Source of the DNA: Cellulomonas sp. Root485
GTDB taxonomy: Bacteria > Actinomycetota > Actinomycetes > Actinomycetales > Cellulomonadaceae
Assembly: GCF_001426705.1 (NCBI RefSeq)
Contig: NZ_LMFC01000002.1
Span: 1,015,905-1,079,904, forward strand
Direction: 5' to 3'
Length of the DNA stretch: 64,000 bases
Shown piece after piece: positions 35,611 to 43,604 of the stretch. A program made the translations under genes and the position numbers. The notes under the pieces were generated by a model, which had not been told where the DNA came from, ran no database searches, and saw only the letters and a program-made list of their open reading frames with translations. The stretch's first letter is position 1. Every line of letters starts with the position of its first letter.

Positions 35611-37203
35611 ATGACGACACCACCCGCGGGGTCCGCACCGACGCTGGACCGGCGCCTCGCCATCCTGCTCGCGATGGCGATGTTCGTCCTGGTGGTCGAC
35701 ACCTCCTTCATGAACGTCTCCATCTCGGCCGTGGTCGCCGACCTCGACACGACGGTCAGCGGTGTCCAGTCGGCGATCGCGCTCGAGGCCCTCGTGTCGG
35801 CGGCGTTCATCCTCATCGGCAGCAAGGTCGGAGACCTCGCGGGCCGCAAGCGGGCGTACGTGCTGGGGCTGCTCGCGTACGCGACGGGCGCGGTCGCGAT
35901 GATGCTCGCGCAGAGCCTCACCGCGGTGATCATCTTCTGGGCGATCATCGGCGGCCTGGGCGCGTCGCTCCTGCTGCCCTCCATGCAGTCGCTGATCCAC
36001 GGCAACTTCACCGGCGGCAACCAGGTGAAGGTCTACGCGCTCGTCGGTGCGTCCGCCTCGATCGCCGCGGCCGTCGGCCCCCTGCTCGGCGGGTTCATCA
36101 CCACCTACCTCTCGTGGCGGGTGGCCTTCGGGCTCGAGGCGCTGATCATCGTGGTCGTGCTCAGCGGCATCAAGCTGGTCAAGGACGTGCAGTACACGGG
36201 CGACCGCTCGATCGACCTCGTCGGCGCGGGACTGTCCGCGCTCGCGATGGGCGGCATCGTCCTCGGGATCCTCGTGTGGCAGGAGGGCGGCGAGGCCGTC
36301 GGCGCGCTGATCGCCCTCGGCGGCATCGCGCTCGCGGCCCTCGTCTGGTGGCTGCTGCGCCGCAAGCGTCAGGGCAAGCCCGTGCTGCTCGACCCCGACC
36401 TGTTCCGGCTCCCGCTGTTCCGCGTCGGGGTGTCCCAGCAGACGCTCCAGCAGATCACGCTCGGCGCCGCCATGATCACGCTGCCGATCTTCCTGCAGAT
36501 GGTGCTCGAGTACGACGCGATGGCGGCGGGCCTCTCGCTGGCACCCCTGTCGCTGAGCATGTTCGCGATGGCCCTGCTCGCCGGGAAGCGCGCGGGGCGG
36601 CGCCGGCCCGCCACGATCGTCCTGGTGGGCTTCACGCTGGTCGTGATCGGCATCCTCGTGCTCATCCCGATCGTCCCGCGCGCGACGTCCGGCTGGTACC
36701 TCGTGCTGCCGCTGCTCGTCGTCGGCTCCGGCCTCGGCCTGCTCGTCTCCCAGCTGAACAACTACACGCTGTCCCCGATCACCGAGGAGCGCGTCAGCGA
36801 GGCCGCCGGCGTCAACTCGGCCGCCGGCTCGTTCGGGCTGTCGTTCGGGCTCGCGTTCGCCGGTGGCGTCATGCTCGCCGCGCTGTCCCTCGGGTTCACC
36901 GCCCAGGCCGACGCCAGCACGGTCCTCTCGCCCGCGGAGCAGACCCAGGTGGCCACCGCGCTCGAGGAGGACGCCGAGCTGATGAGCAACACCGCGCTGG
37001 AGGAGACCCTCGTCGGCCAGCCGGAGGACGTGCAGGCCGAGATCCTGCGCATCAACACCGAGGTCCGGCCGCGCGCCCTGCAGATCGCACTCCTCGTCCC
37101 GCTGCTCGCCGGCCTCGTCGGGGTGGTCAACGGCGTCCGGATGCGGCGGCTGCCCGACCCGCAGCCGAACGCTGCCGTCGAGGGTGCGTCGCTCGGCGGC
37201 TAG
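35611..37203 (+). CDS. EmrB/QacA-type (DHA2) MFS multidrug exporter
   Basis: This 530-residue, 14-helix exporter is of the DHA2 family. Signatures are VVDTSFMNVSISAVVADLDTT in helix 1, KVGDLAGRKRAYVLGL in the loop 2-3 region, and GASASIAAAVGPLLGGFI (motif C, diagnostic for antiporters) in helix 5. A soluble stretch of about 60 residues near 440-490 separates the last two helices. The ATG is 6 nt after TACGCT (a possible leaderless -10); no ribosome site is seen. Its stop overlaps the stop of the convergent MocR gene in a shared CTAG. No local regulator is obvious. Substrates are probably cationic or hydrophobic drugs. Confidence 0.9.
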   Translation: MTTPPAGSAPTLDRRLAILLAMAMFVLVVDTSFMNVSISAVVADLDTTVSGVQSAIALEALVSAAFILIGSKVGDLAGRKRAYVLGLLAYATGAVAMMLAQSLTAVIIFWAIIGGLGASLLLPSMQSLIHGNFTGGNQVKVYALVGASASIAAAVGPLLGGFITTYLSWRVAFGLEALIIVVVLSGIKLVKDVQYTGDRSIDLVGAGLSALAMGGIVLGILVWQEGGEAVGALIALGGIALAALVWWLLRRKRQGKPVLLDPDLFRLPLFRVGVSQQTLQQITLGAAMITLPIFLQMVLEYDAMAAGLSLAPLSLSMFAMALLAGKRAGRRRPATIVLVGFTLVVIGILVLIPIVPRATSGWYLVLPLLVVGSGLGLLVSQLNNYTLSPITEERVSEAAGVNSAAGSFGLSFGLAFAGGVMLAALSLGFTAQADASTVLSPAEQTQVATALEEDAELMSNTALEETLVGQPEDVQAEILRINTEVRPRALQIALLVPLLAGLVGVVNGVRMRRLPDPQPNAAVEGASLGG

Positions 37204-38618
37204 GTCGCCTCGGCGACGGCAGCGGCCAGCCGCGCGACCGCCTCGTCCAGCCGTGCGTCGACCAGGTTCCCGTACCCGACGACGAGCGCCGGGGCGGACG
37301 CCACCGGGGCGATGCGGTACCGGGCCGCCGGCATGGCCCGCACGTCGCGCCGAGCGGCGAGCCGCGCGACGCGGTTCTCGTCCACGCCGGCCGGAAGCCC
37401 CAGCACCACGTGCAGCCCCGCAGACAGTCCCGTCACGGGCAGGCCCGGCAGGTGCCGTTCGAGGGCGACGAGCAGGGCCGCCCGCCGGCGCCGGTACCGG
37501 GCACGTGCCGAGCGCAGGTGACGGTCGTAGGCGCCGTCGGCGAGCAGTGCGGCGCACGCGAGCTGGTGCAGCGACGGCGGGGCGCTCGTCCGGACGTCGA
37601 GCCCGGCGCGCGCGGCGGGGACGTCGTCGGGCGGGACCAGCCACCCGACGCCGAATCCCGCGGCGAGCGTCTTGCTCAGGGAGCCCAGCAGTGCGACACG
37701 GTCGGGCGCGAGCGCGCGCAGGGCCGCCACCGGGCGACGGTCGTAGCGGAACTCGGCGTCGTAGTCGTCCTCGACGACCACCCCGTCGACGGAGCGGGCC
37801 CACCGCACGAGCGCCTCGCGCCGGGCGGGCGCGAGTGCGGCGCCGACGGGGAACTGGTGGGACGGGGTCACCAGGGCGACCCTCGCGCCCGTGCGCCCGG
37901 CCGCGGCGACGAGTGCGTCGGTGTCCACCCCGTCGGCGTCGACGGGCACCGGGACGGGCCGTAGTCCGGCCGCCGCGGCGACGTCGCGCAGTCGCGGCCA
38001 GCTCGGGTCCTCGACGAGCACGGAGTCGTGGCCCGCGGCGCGCAGCGCGCTCGCCAGGCGCGTCATGCCGTCCGCCGCGCCATGCGTCACGACGACCGCG
38101 TCCGCGTCGACGAGGACCGCCCGCGTCACGGCCAGCCGGTCGGCCAGCGCCTGCCGCAGGGCGGGGACGCCGCGAGGGTCCGGCGCGACGAGGTCGCCCG
38201 GTGTCGCGGACGCGACCGCCGTGCGGACCGCCGCGACCCACGCCGCGCGTGGCAGGTGGCGCAGGTCCGGCACCCCCGGCCCGAGGTCGAACGCCGGCCG
38301 CGGCTGGACCGGCGGCGCGACGGCCCGGGTCGCGGTGAGGGTCGGCCAGGACGTGGCGGCGACGCGGGTGCCGGCGCCGGTGCGCGCGTCCAGCGCGCCC
38401 TCGGCCACGAGGGCTCCGTAGGCCTGGGTGACCACCCAGCGGGAGACGCCCAGGTCCCGGGCCAGCGCCCTGCTCGGCGGGAGCGGGTCGCCCGGGCGGA
38501 GGCGGCCCTCGCGGACGGCGGCGCGCAGCGACCGTTCGAGCGCGACGTGGACCGGCTCGCCGCCCTCGATCGTGACGAGCGCGTCGCCGACCCAGCGATT
38601 GGTCTGGTCGTCTGCCAC
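37200..38618 (-). CDS. MocR/PdxR-type GntR regulator with aminotransferase-like domain
   Basis: This 472-residue regulator has an N-terminal GntR winged helix (about 10-85, RPGDPLPPSRALARDLGVSRWVVTQAYGALVAEG) fused to a fold-type I aminotransferase domain (about 115-460). The PLP Lys is in LLGSLSKTLAAGFGVGWLV; VVVEDDYDAEFRYDRRPV and VTPSHQFPVGAAL are further motifs. MocR proteins sense PLP or amino acids and control vitamin B6, GABA or taurine genes. The start is GTG, with TACGGT 8 nt upstream. A perfect GGACCG-N6-CGGTCC repeat overlaps this promoter, suggesting autoregulation and control of the divergent aldo/keto reductase. Confidence 0.9.
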   Translation of the reverse strand: MADDQTNRWVGDALVTIEGGEPVHVALERSLRAAVREGRLRPGDPLPPSRALARDLGVSRWVVTQAYGALVAEGALDARTGAGTRVAATSWPTLTATRAVAPPVQPRPAFDLGPGVPDLRHLPRAAWVAAVRTAVASATPGDLVAPDPRGVPALRQALADRLAVTRAVLVDADAVVVTHGAADGMTRLASALRAAGHDSVLVEDPSWPRLRDVAAAAGLRPVPVPVDADGVDTDALVAAAGRTGARVALVTPSHQFPVGAALAPARREALVRWARSVDGVVVEDDYDAEFRYDRRPVAALRALAPDRVALLGSLSKTLAAGFGVGWLVPPDDVPAARAGLDVRTSAPPSLHQLACAALLADGAYDRHLRSARARYRRRRAALLVALERHLPGLPVTGLSAGLHVVLGLPAGVDENRVARLAARRDVRAMPAARYRIAPVASAPALVVGYGNLVDARLDEAVARLAAAVAEAT

Positions 38619-38624
38619 AGGAAT

Positions 38625-38642
38625 GGACCGTACTCCCGGTCC
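38625..38642. promoter_or_regulatory. Inverted repeat GGACCG-N6-CGGTCC in the mocR/AKR promoter region
   Basis: A perfect 6-6-6 inverted repeat overlaps the likely -10 of the MocR gene (TACGGT, 38632-38627). It lies 11 bp before the TAGCGT -10 of the reductase gene (38653-38658). Confidence 0.5.
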
Positions 38643-38692
38643 GCTGCGCGCCTAGCGTCGGACCTGTCACCAGATCGCACGAGGAGAACACC

Positions 38693-39679
38693 ATGCAGCA
38701 GCGCACCATCGGCTCCGGCTCCACCTCCACCGACGTCAGCGTCCTGTGCCTGGGCACGATGCGCTTCGGCACGCACACGCCGCGCGAGACGGCCTTCGAG
38801 GTCCTCGACCGCTTCGTCGACGCCGGCGGCACGTTCCTCGACACCGCGAACAACTACAACGCGTGGGACGCGGGCGGCCACGGGCACGAGAGCGAGGACG
38901 TCATCGGCGCCTGGCTGGCGTCGCGCGGGCTGCGGGACCGCGTCCGCATCGCGACCAAGTGCGGCGCCGCCAAGAAGGACCCGAACCTGCCCCTGTCGAA
39001 CACGCCGCCGACGAACTTCCAGGGGCTGGCCGCCGAGACCCTCCACCGCGAGGCTGCCACCAGCCTGCGCCACCTGGGCGTCGACCGCCTCGACGTCCTC
39101 TACGGGCACGTGGACGACCGCGACACCGCGCTGGAGGAGACCGTCGGCGCGTTCGGCAAGCTCGTCGCCGACGGCGTCGTGGGCGTGCCGGGGATCTCCA
39201 ACGTCACGACGTGGCGGGTCGTCGAGGCCCGCGAGACCGCGGCCCGGCTCGGCGTCGAGCCGTACGGCCTCGTCCAGCAGCAGGGCAGCTACGTGTACCC
39301 GAGCCCGACGCCGTACCGGTCCAACTGGGTGTCCGGCGACCTGCTCGACTACGCCGCGTCCACCGGCGTCGACGGCCGCCCGCCGCTCGCCGTGACCGTG
39401 TACTCGCCGCTGCACCAGGGCGCGTACACGCGCGCCGACAAGTCGCTGTTCGGCGGCGCCGACCACCCGAGCAGCCGCCGACGGGTCGAGGTGCTGCACG
39501 AGGTCGCGCGCGAGGCGGGCGCCACGGCGAACCAGGTCGCGCTCGCGTGGCTGCTGGGCGGCCCGACACCGGTCATCCCGATCGTCGGGGCGCACACGGT
39601 CGCGCAGCTCGACGAGTCGCTGGGCGCGCTCGACCTCGTGCTCGACCAGGAGCTGCGCACGCGGCTCGACGAGGCCTGA
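38693..39679 (+). CDS. Aldo/keto reductase
   Basis: This 328-residue NADPH-dependent TIM-barrel reductase has the N-terminal signature LCLGTMRFGTHTP, the catalytic Asp in FLDTANNYN, Lys in RIATKCGAA, and His in LYGHVDDRDT. The C-terminal cofactor region reads PIVGAHTVAQLDE. The substrate is unknown. The leader carries TAGCGT (38653-38658) and GAGGAG 8 nt before the ATG, so this is a conventional leadered mRNA. It is divergent from the PLP-type MocR regulator. Since some MocR proteins govern B6 salvage and some reductases of this class reduce pyridoxal, a vitamin B6 role is conceivable, but nothing in the sequence proves it. Confidence 0.88.
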   Translation: MQQRTIGSGSTSTDVSVLCLGTMRFGTHTPRETAFEVLDRFVDAGGTFLDTANNYNAWDAGGHGHESEDVIGAWLASRGLRDRVRIATKCGAAKKDPNLPLSNTPPTNFQGLAAETLHREAATSLRHLGVDRLDVLYGHVDDRDTALEETVGAFGKLVADGVVGVPGISNVTTWRVVEARETAARLGVEPYGLVQQQGSYVYPSPTPYRSNWVSGDLLDYAASTGVDGRPPLAVTVYSPLHQGAYTRADKSLFGGADHPSSRRRVEVLHEVAREAGATANQVALAWLLGGPTPVIPIVGAHTVAQLDESLGALDLVLDQELRTRLDEA

Positions 39680-39691
39680 CTGTCGCGGGTC

Positions 39692-40201
39692 TCAGTCGGT
39701 GGCGAGGCGTCGTTCCATGAGGACGACGTCTCGCCACTGTCCCTCCAGCGGCCCGTAGGTCATGCGGCCGAGCCGTTCCCGGGTGCCGACGACGCGGAAC
39801 CCGGCCGCGGTGTGCAGGGCGATGCTCGCGGAGTTCTCCGGGAAGATGCCGGACTGCACGGTCCAGACGCCACCGGCGGCCGCCGAGTCGAGCAGCGCGT
39901 CGAGGAGCGCCCGGCCGACGCCGCGTCCGCGCGCTGCCGGGTCGACGTACACGGAGTGCTCGATCACGCCGGCGTACACGCACCGGTCGGACACCGCCGA
40001 CGCGGCGGCCCAGCCGAGGACCCGGCCGTCGTCGTCGACGGCGACGAACCGGTGGTCGCGGACCTTGCCGGCGTCGAAGGCGTCCCACGTCGGCGGCGCG
40101 GCCTCGAAGGTGGCGTGCCCGGTCGCGATGCCGTCGGCGTAGATGCGCTCGACCTGCGCCCAGTGCTCGGCGGCCAGGGGCTCGATGCGCACCGCGGTCA
40201 C
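39692..40201 (-). CDS. arsN: GNAT acetyltransferase of the phosphinothricin/arsinothricin (PAT/ArsN-like) type
   Basis: This 169-residue acetyltransferase is similar in layout to phosphinothricin N-acetyltransferases: VRIEPLAAEHWAQVERIYADGIATGHATFE, SVYVDPAARGRGVGRALLDALLDSA (acetyl-CoA loop) and the C-terminal GTRERLGRMTYGPLEGQWRDVVLMER. Its GTG start (40201-40199) overlaps the arsR stop, so translation is coupled. In ars operons such enzymes are ArsN1, which inactivate the organoarsenical antibiotic arsinothricin by N-acetylation. That assignment rests on context. The frame continues upstream through arsR, but the GTG start is the natural one. Confidence 0.8.
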   Translation of the reverse strand: MTAVRIEPLAAEHWAQVERIYADGIATGHATFEAAPPTWDAFDAGKVRDHRFVAVDDDGRVLGWAAASAVSDRCVYAGVIEHSVYVDPAARGRGVGRALLDALLDSAAAGGVWTVQSGIFPENSASIALHTAAGFRVVGTRERLGRMTYGPLEGQWRDVVLMERRLATD

Positions 40202-40563
40202 GCGGCGCTCCTGGTCAGGTGGGTACCGAGGTGGCGGGTCACCTGCTCGAGCGCACCGGGCACGAGCGCGAAGTAGGCCCACACGCCGCGCTTGTCGCGG
40301 GTGATCAGGCCGGCGTCGGTGAGCACCTTGAGATGGTGCGACACGGTCGGCTGGCTCAGGCCGACGGGCTCGATGAGGTCGCAGACGCAGGCCTCCGCAC
40401 CGTCGTGCGCCGCGATGAGGGACAGCAGCCGCAGTCGCGCCGGGTCCGCGAGCGCCTTGAGCGTGCGGGCGAGCTGGACGGCATCCTGATCGCTGATCGC
40501 CGCGCTCGTGGCGGGGGTGCAGCACGCGGCGGGGGTCGAGACGGGCAGCAGGTCCAGAGGCAT
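40198..40563 (-). CDS. arsR: ArsR-family As(III)-responsive repressor
   Basis: This 121-residue winged-helix repressor reads DPARLRLLSLIAAHDGAEACVCDLIEPVGLSQPTVSHHLKVL. It has two Cys groups: C59 and C61 in ACVCDL, as in E. coli ArsR, and C14-C15 near the N-terminus, as in the Corynebacterium glutamicum type. Arsenite binding to such thiols releases DNA. The ATG at 40563 was chosen because a longer N-terminus from 40650 would read through the operator region. Operator candidates lie in the divergent gap before arsM. The gene is coupled to arsN. Confidence 0.93.
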   Translation of the reverse strand: MPLDLLPVSTPAACCTPATSAAISDQDAVQLARTLKALADPARLRLLSLIAAHDGAEACVCDLIEPVGLSQPTVSHHLKVLTDAGLITRDKRGVWAYFALVPGALEQVTRHLGTHLTRSAA

Positions 40564-40673
40564 GTGGCAAGTATGCCGCGGAGATTGACGGCTGTCGATA
40601 TTGACACCCATGGATGTCTGGTGCAGAGTCGGCATCGAACACATCGACACGCATCGATATCTGAGGAGACATC
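40564..40673. promoter_or_regulatory. Divergent ars promoter/operator region
   Basis: This 110-bp gap is the AT-richest stretch nearby. It holds repeated TCGATAT/TTGACA words (TGTCGATATTGACA near 40592-40605, CATCGACACGCATCGATAT near 40643-40661). These resemble ArsR-type imperfect inverted repeats and flank both start sites. Confidence 0.5.
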
Positions 40674-41414
40674 ATGGACGACGTCCGCGAGCAGGTCCGC
40701 CAGCGCTACGCCCTCGCCGCAGTGCAGACCACCGACGACGGGTGTTGCGGCGGGTCGTGCGGGCCCACGGACGAGAGCTTCGGGCAGGCGCTCTACGACG
40801 CGACGGAGGTCGCCGGCATCCCCGTCGAGGCGGTCGCCGCGTCGCTCGGCTGCGGCAACCCCCTCACGGTCGCGGAGCTCGCGGCGGGCGAGCGGGTCCT
40901 CGACCTGGGCTCGGGCGGCGGCATCGACGTGCTGCTCTCTGCCCGCCGGGTCGGACCCACCGGGTTCGCGTACGGGGTCGACATGACCGACGAGATGCTC
41001 GCGCTGGCACGGGCGAACGCGGCGAAGGCCGGCGCGACCAACGTGGAGTTCCGCAAGGGCACCATCGAGGAGCTGCCGTTCGCGGACGCCTCGGTCGACG
41101 TCGTCATCTCGAACTGCGTCGTCAACCTCTCGCCGGACAAGCCCGCCGTCCTGGGCGAGGTGTTCCGGGTGCTCACGGACGGCGGCCGGGTCGGCATCTC
41201 CGACGTCGTCGCCGAGGACCACCTGACCCCCGAGCAGCGCGCCGAGCGCGGTTCGTACGTCGGCTGCATCGCCGGCGCGCTGTCCCGCTCGGAGTACCTC
41301 AGCGGCCTGGCCGACGCCGGGTTCGTCGACGCGGACGTCACCTTCACCCACCAGGTCGCCGACGGCATGCACGGGGCCGTCGTCCGCGCCCGCAAGCCCG
41401 CCAGGGAGGACTGA
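40674..41414 (+). CDS. arsM: Arsenite S-adenosylmethionine methyltransferase
   Basis: This 246-residue class I methyltransferase converts arsenite stepwise to methylated arsenicals. The SAM loop is VLDLGSGGGIDVLLSA, followed by GVDMTDEMLALA. Arsenic-binding cysteines match ArsM: C60 in SLGCGNP, C148 in ISNCVVNLSPDK and C198 in YVGCIAGALS, with an N-terminal CC pair (C24, C25) plus C29. It is the first gene of the rightward ars unit, and its stop overlaps the next start (TGATG). Confidence 0.95.
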   Translation: MDDVREQVRQRYALAAVQTTDDGCCGGSCGPTDESFGQALYDATEVAGIPVEAVAASLGCGNPLTVAELAAGERVLDLGSGGGIDVLLSARRVGPTGFAYGVDMTDEMLALARANAAKAGATNVEFRKGTIEELPFADASVDVVISNCVVNLSPDKPAVLGEVFRVLTDGGRVGISDVVAEDHLTPEQRAERGSYVGCIAGALSRSEYLSGLADAGFVDADVTFTHQVADGMHGAVVRARKPARED

Positions 41415-41614
41415 TGCACCCGGACCTGTACTTCGTCGTCCACCAACAGCGCGAGCGCGAGCTCGACGAGAGGCTGCGTCGGCGGCTCGTCGCCGAGGAG
41501 CGCGCGACCCCGAGGACCGCGGGCGCACGGCGTCCCCGGCTCACGCGGCTCGTCTCCTGGGTGCAGTCCGCGCGGCCCGCACCCCGTCCGGCGCCCGTGT
41601 GCTGCCCCGCCTGA
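41414..41614 (+). CDS. 66-aa Cys-tailed basic protein in the ars operon
   Basis: This 66-residue frame starts at the ATG overlapping the arsM stop (TGATG), so it is probably translated by coupling. The protein begins MHPDLYFVVHQQREREL, has an Arg/Glu-rich helix (about 12-35), a basic Pro/Ala-rich segment, and ends in VCCPA, a vicinal Cys pair. It is followed 25 bp later by the flavoprotein gene. No family is recognised. The CC tail recalls As(III)-binding sites in its neighbours, so a metalloid carrier, chaperone or sensor is possible. The hydrophilic sequence rules out an efflux pump. Confidence 0.6.
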   Translation: MHPDLYFVVHQQRERELDERLRRRLVAEERATPRTAGARRPRLTRLVSWVQSARPAPRPAPVCCPA

Positions 41615-41639
41615 GTCCCACCACGACCGAAGGATCCGC

Positions 41640-43040
41640 ATGACCATCCAGCACCCCGACCTGCCCGTCGTCGTCATCGGCGCCGGGCCGGTCGGCCTCG
41701 CCGCCGCCGCGCACCTGCGCGAGCGGGGTCTCGAGCCGCTCGTCCTCGAACAGGGCGACACCGTCGGCGCCGCCGTCGCGTCGTGGGGTCACATCCGTCT
41801 GTTCTCCCCGTGGCGGTACGCGATCGACGCCGCCGCGCGCCGGCTGCTCGACGCGACCGGCTGGGTCGCACCCGACCCCGACGAGCTCCCCACGGGCGCC
41901 GATCTCGTCGAGCGCTACCTGTCCCCGTTGGCCACGACGACACCGATCGCCGCGCACGTCCGCACCGGCACGCAGGTCCTCGGCGTCTCCCGGGACGGAG
42001 CCGACCGGACGCAGTCCCTCGGCCGCGAGCGCCGCCCGTACCGCGTCCGGACGCTCACGGCGGACGGCGAGGTCCGGGACGTCATCGCGGCAGCCGTCCT
42101 GGACGCCTCCGGGACGTACGGGCACCGCAACCCCGTGGGTTCCGGGGGTCTGCCCGCCGTCGGTGAGGTCGACGCGCAGGATTACCTCGCCGGACCGCTG
42201 CCCGACGTCCGCGGCGTCGATCGTGCGCGGTTCGCCGGCCGGCACACCCTCGTGCTCGGCATGGGCCACTCCGCCGCGAACAGCCTGCTCGCCCTCGTCG
42301 ACCTCGCGCGCGACGAGCCCGGGACGACCATCAGCTGGGCCATCCGCGGAGGGTCGGCACGGCGGCTGTTCGGAGGGGGTGCGGACGACGAGCTGCCCGC
42401 CCGGGGTCTGCTCGGCAGCCGCCTGCGCGCCGCGGTCGACGCCGGCGCGCTCACGCTCCTGACCCGGGTGTCGATCGACCGCCTCACCCCCGACGGCGAC
42501 ACGGTGCACGTGTCGGGGACGGCGCGCGACGAGCAGATCGCGCTCGACGTGCACGCGATCGTGGACGCCACGGGCTTCCGGCCCGACCTCGACCTGCTGC
42601 GCGAGATCCGCCTGGACCTCGACCCGGTCGTCGAGGCACCCCGGGAGCTCGCACCGCTCATCGACCCGAACCTCCACTCGTGCGGGACCGTCCCGCCGCA
42701 CGGCGAGAGCGTGCTGGCGCATCCCGACGCGGGGTTCTACCTGGTCGGGATGAAGAGCTACGGCCGCGCGCCGACGTTCCTGCTCGCCACCGGCTACGAG
42801 CAGGTCCGCTCGATCGCGGCGGCGCTCGCCGGGGACCGCGCGTCGGCCGACGAGGTCCAGCTCCAGCTGCCCGCGACGGGGGTCTGCTCGACGGACACCG
42901 CCGCCGACGGCGCGGACGCGGCGGCATGCTGTGGCACAGCGGCCGGTCCGGTCGCCGTCTCGTTGACAGCACCGGTGCTCGGCTTCCGGTCCGGTGTGCT
43001 GCACGGACGCAGTGGCGATCTCCCCGGGGGCCTCGCGTGA
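41640..43040 (+). CDS. FAD/NAD(P)-dependent oxidoreductase of ars operons (ArsO-like flavoprotein monooxygenase)
   Basis: This 466-residue flavoprotein has two Rossmann motifs: VVVIGAGPVGLAAAAHLRERG for FAD at the N-terminus, and HTLVLGMGHSAANSLLALVD for NADPH mid-protein. IVDATGFRPDLDLL is the second FAD contact. The C-terminal extension carries GVCSTD and ACCGTAAG, a vicinal Cys pair not needed by ordinary monooxygenases. ArsO-type enzymes accompany ars genes and may oxidise arsenicals; the reaction is not well established. GAAGGA lies 6 nt before the ATG, and the stop overlaps the GTG of arsC. Confidence 0.85.
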   Translation: MTIQHPDLPVVVIGAGPVGLAAAAHLRERGLEPLVLEQGDTVGAAVASWGHIRLFSPWRYAIDAAARRLLDATGWVAPDPDELPTGADLVERYLSPLATTTPIAAHVRTGTQVLGVSRDGADRTQSLGRERRPYRVRTLTADGEVRDVIAAAVLDASGTYGHRNPVGSGGLPAVGEVDAQDYLAGPLPDVRGVDRARFAGRHTLVLGMGHSAANSLLALVDLARDEPGTTISWAIRGGSARRLFGGGADDELPARGLLGSRLRAAVDAGALTLLTRVSIDRLTPDGDTVHVSGTARDEQIALDVHAIVDATGFRPDLDLLREIRLDLDPVVEAPRELAPLIDPNLHSCGTVPPHGESVLAHPDAGFYLVGMKSYGRAPTFLLATGYEQVRSIAAALAGDRASADEVQLQLPATGVCSTDTAADGADAAACCGTAAGPVAVSLTAPVLGFRSGVLHGRSGDLPGGLA

Positions 43041-43450
43041 CCACGATCCTGTTCGTGTGCGTCCACAACGCCGGACGCTCGCAGCTCGCGGCCGGCCTCG
43101 CGGCCGCACGGGCCGGCGTCGACGTCGTCATCGCGTCGGCGGGCACCGACCCGGACGACGCCGTCAGCGCCACCGTCCTCGCGTCGCTGGCCGAGCTCGG
43201 CATCGACCGCAGTGCCGAGGTCCCGCGCCGGCTGACCCCTGAGCTCGCTGCCGAGGCGGACGTCCTCGTCGCCCTCAAGCCGGGGCTCGACCTTCCTGCC
43301 CACCCCCGGGTCGAGACGTGGCCGCTGCCCGACCCGGCGGCGTGGGACGTGGACGGCGTCCGACCGCTCCGCGACCACATCGACGGACTGGTGGCGGACC
43401 TGCTGCGACGGCAGTCCGTCGCACCGGTCGGCAGTGTCCGGCGCGACTGA
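43037..43450 (+). CDS. arsC: Low-molecular-weight-phosphatase-type arsenate reductase
   Basis: This 137-residue protein has the LMW protein tyrosine phosphatase loop VCVHNAGRSQ (C8-X5-R14) and a later Asp in PLPDPAAWDVDG. This is the pattern of ArsC enzymes that reduce arsenate using mycothiol/mycoredoxin or thioredoxin. Few other Cys are present, which favours the mycothiol-dependent kind known from Corynebacterium. The GTG at 43037 overlaps the previous stop (GTGA). It is the last gene of the unit. It supplies As(III) to ArsM, since no efflux gene is here. Confidence 0.9.
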   Translation: MTTILFVCVHNAGRSQLAAGLAAARAGVDVVIASAGTDPDDAVSATVLASLAELGIDRSAEVPRRLTPELAAEADVLVALKPGLDLPAHPRVETWPLPDPAAWDVDGVRPLRDHIDGLVADLLRRQSVAPVGSVRRD

Positions 43451-43604
43451 CGGGAACGTCGCGCCGTCGTTGATTGTTCAACTGGGGGAAATCATTCGGA
43501 AACGGTTGGCGTGACACCCTCGACGGAGCATCCCGACGCCCCGGTGTGCGCGCGCCGCTCCCGGGTCCTGAGGACGCCGGCGCCACCCCCGGATCGAGGA
43601 ACAC
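43451..43604. other. AT-richer leader of the sugar kinase gene
   Basis: This 154-bp gap contains TTGA-N4-TCAA (TTGATTGTTCAA near 43470-43481) and GGAAACGGTTGG near 43497-43508. Both resemble dimeric repressor sites and may control the kinase. No gene or hairpin was seen. Confidence 0.35.

Noticed and set aside
39692-43450. Arsinothricin biosynthetic cluster
   Set aside because: No radical-SAM ArsL or ArsQ-type gene is present; the ArsN-like gene and arsM alone indicate resistance or detoxification.
43497-43508. Firm LacI operator before the sugar kinase
   Set aside because: GGAAACGGTTGG is only weakly palindromic, so it is mentioned as a possibility and not called.
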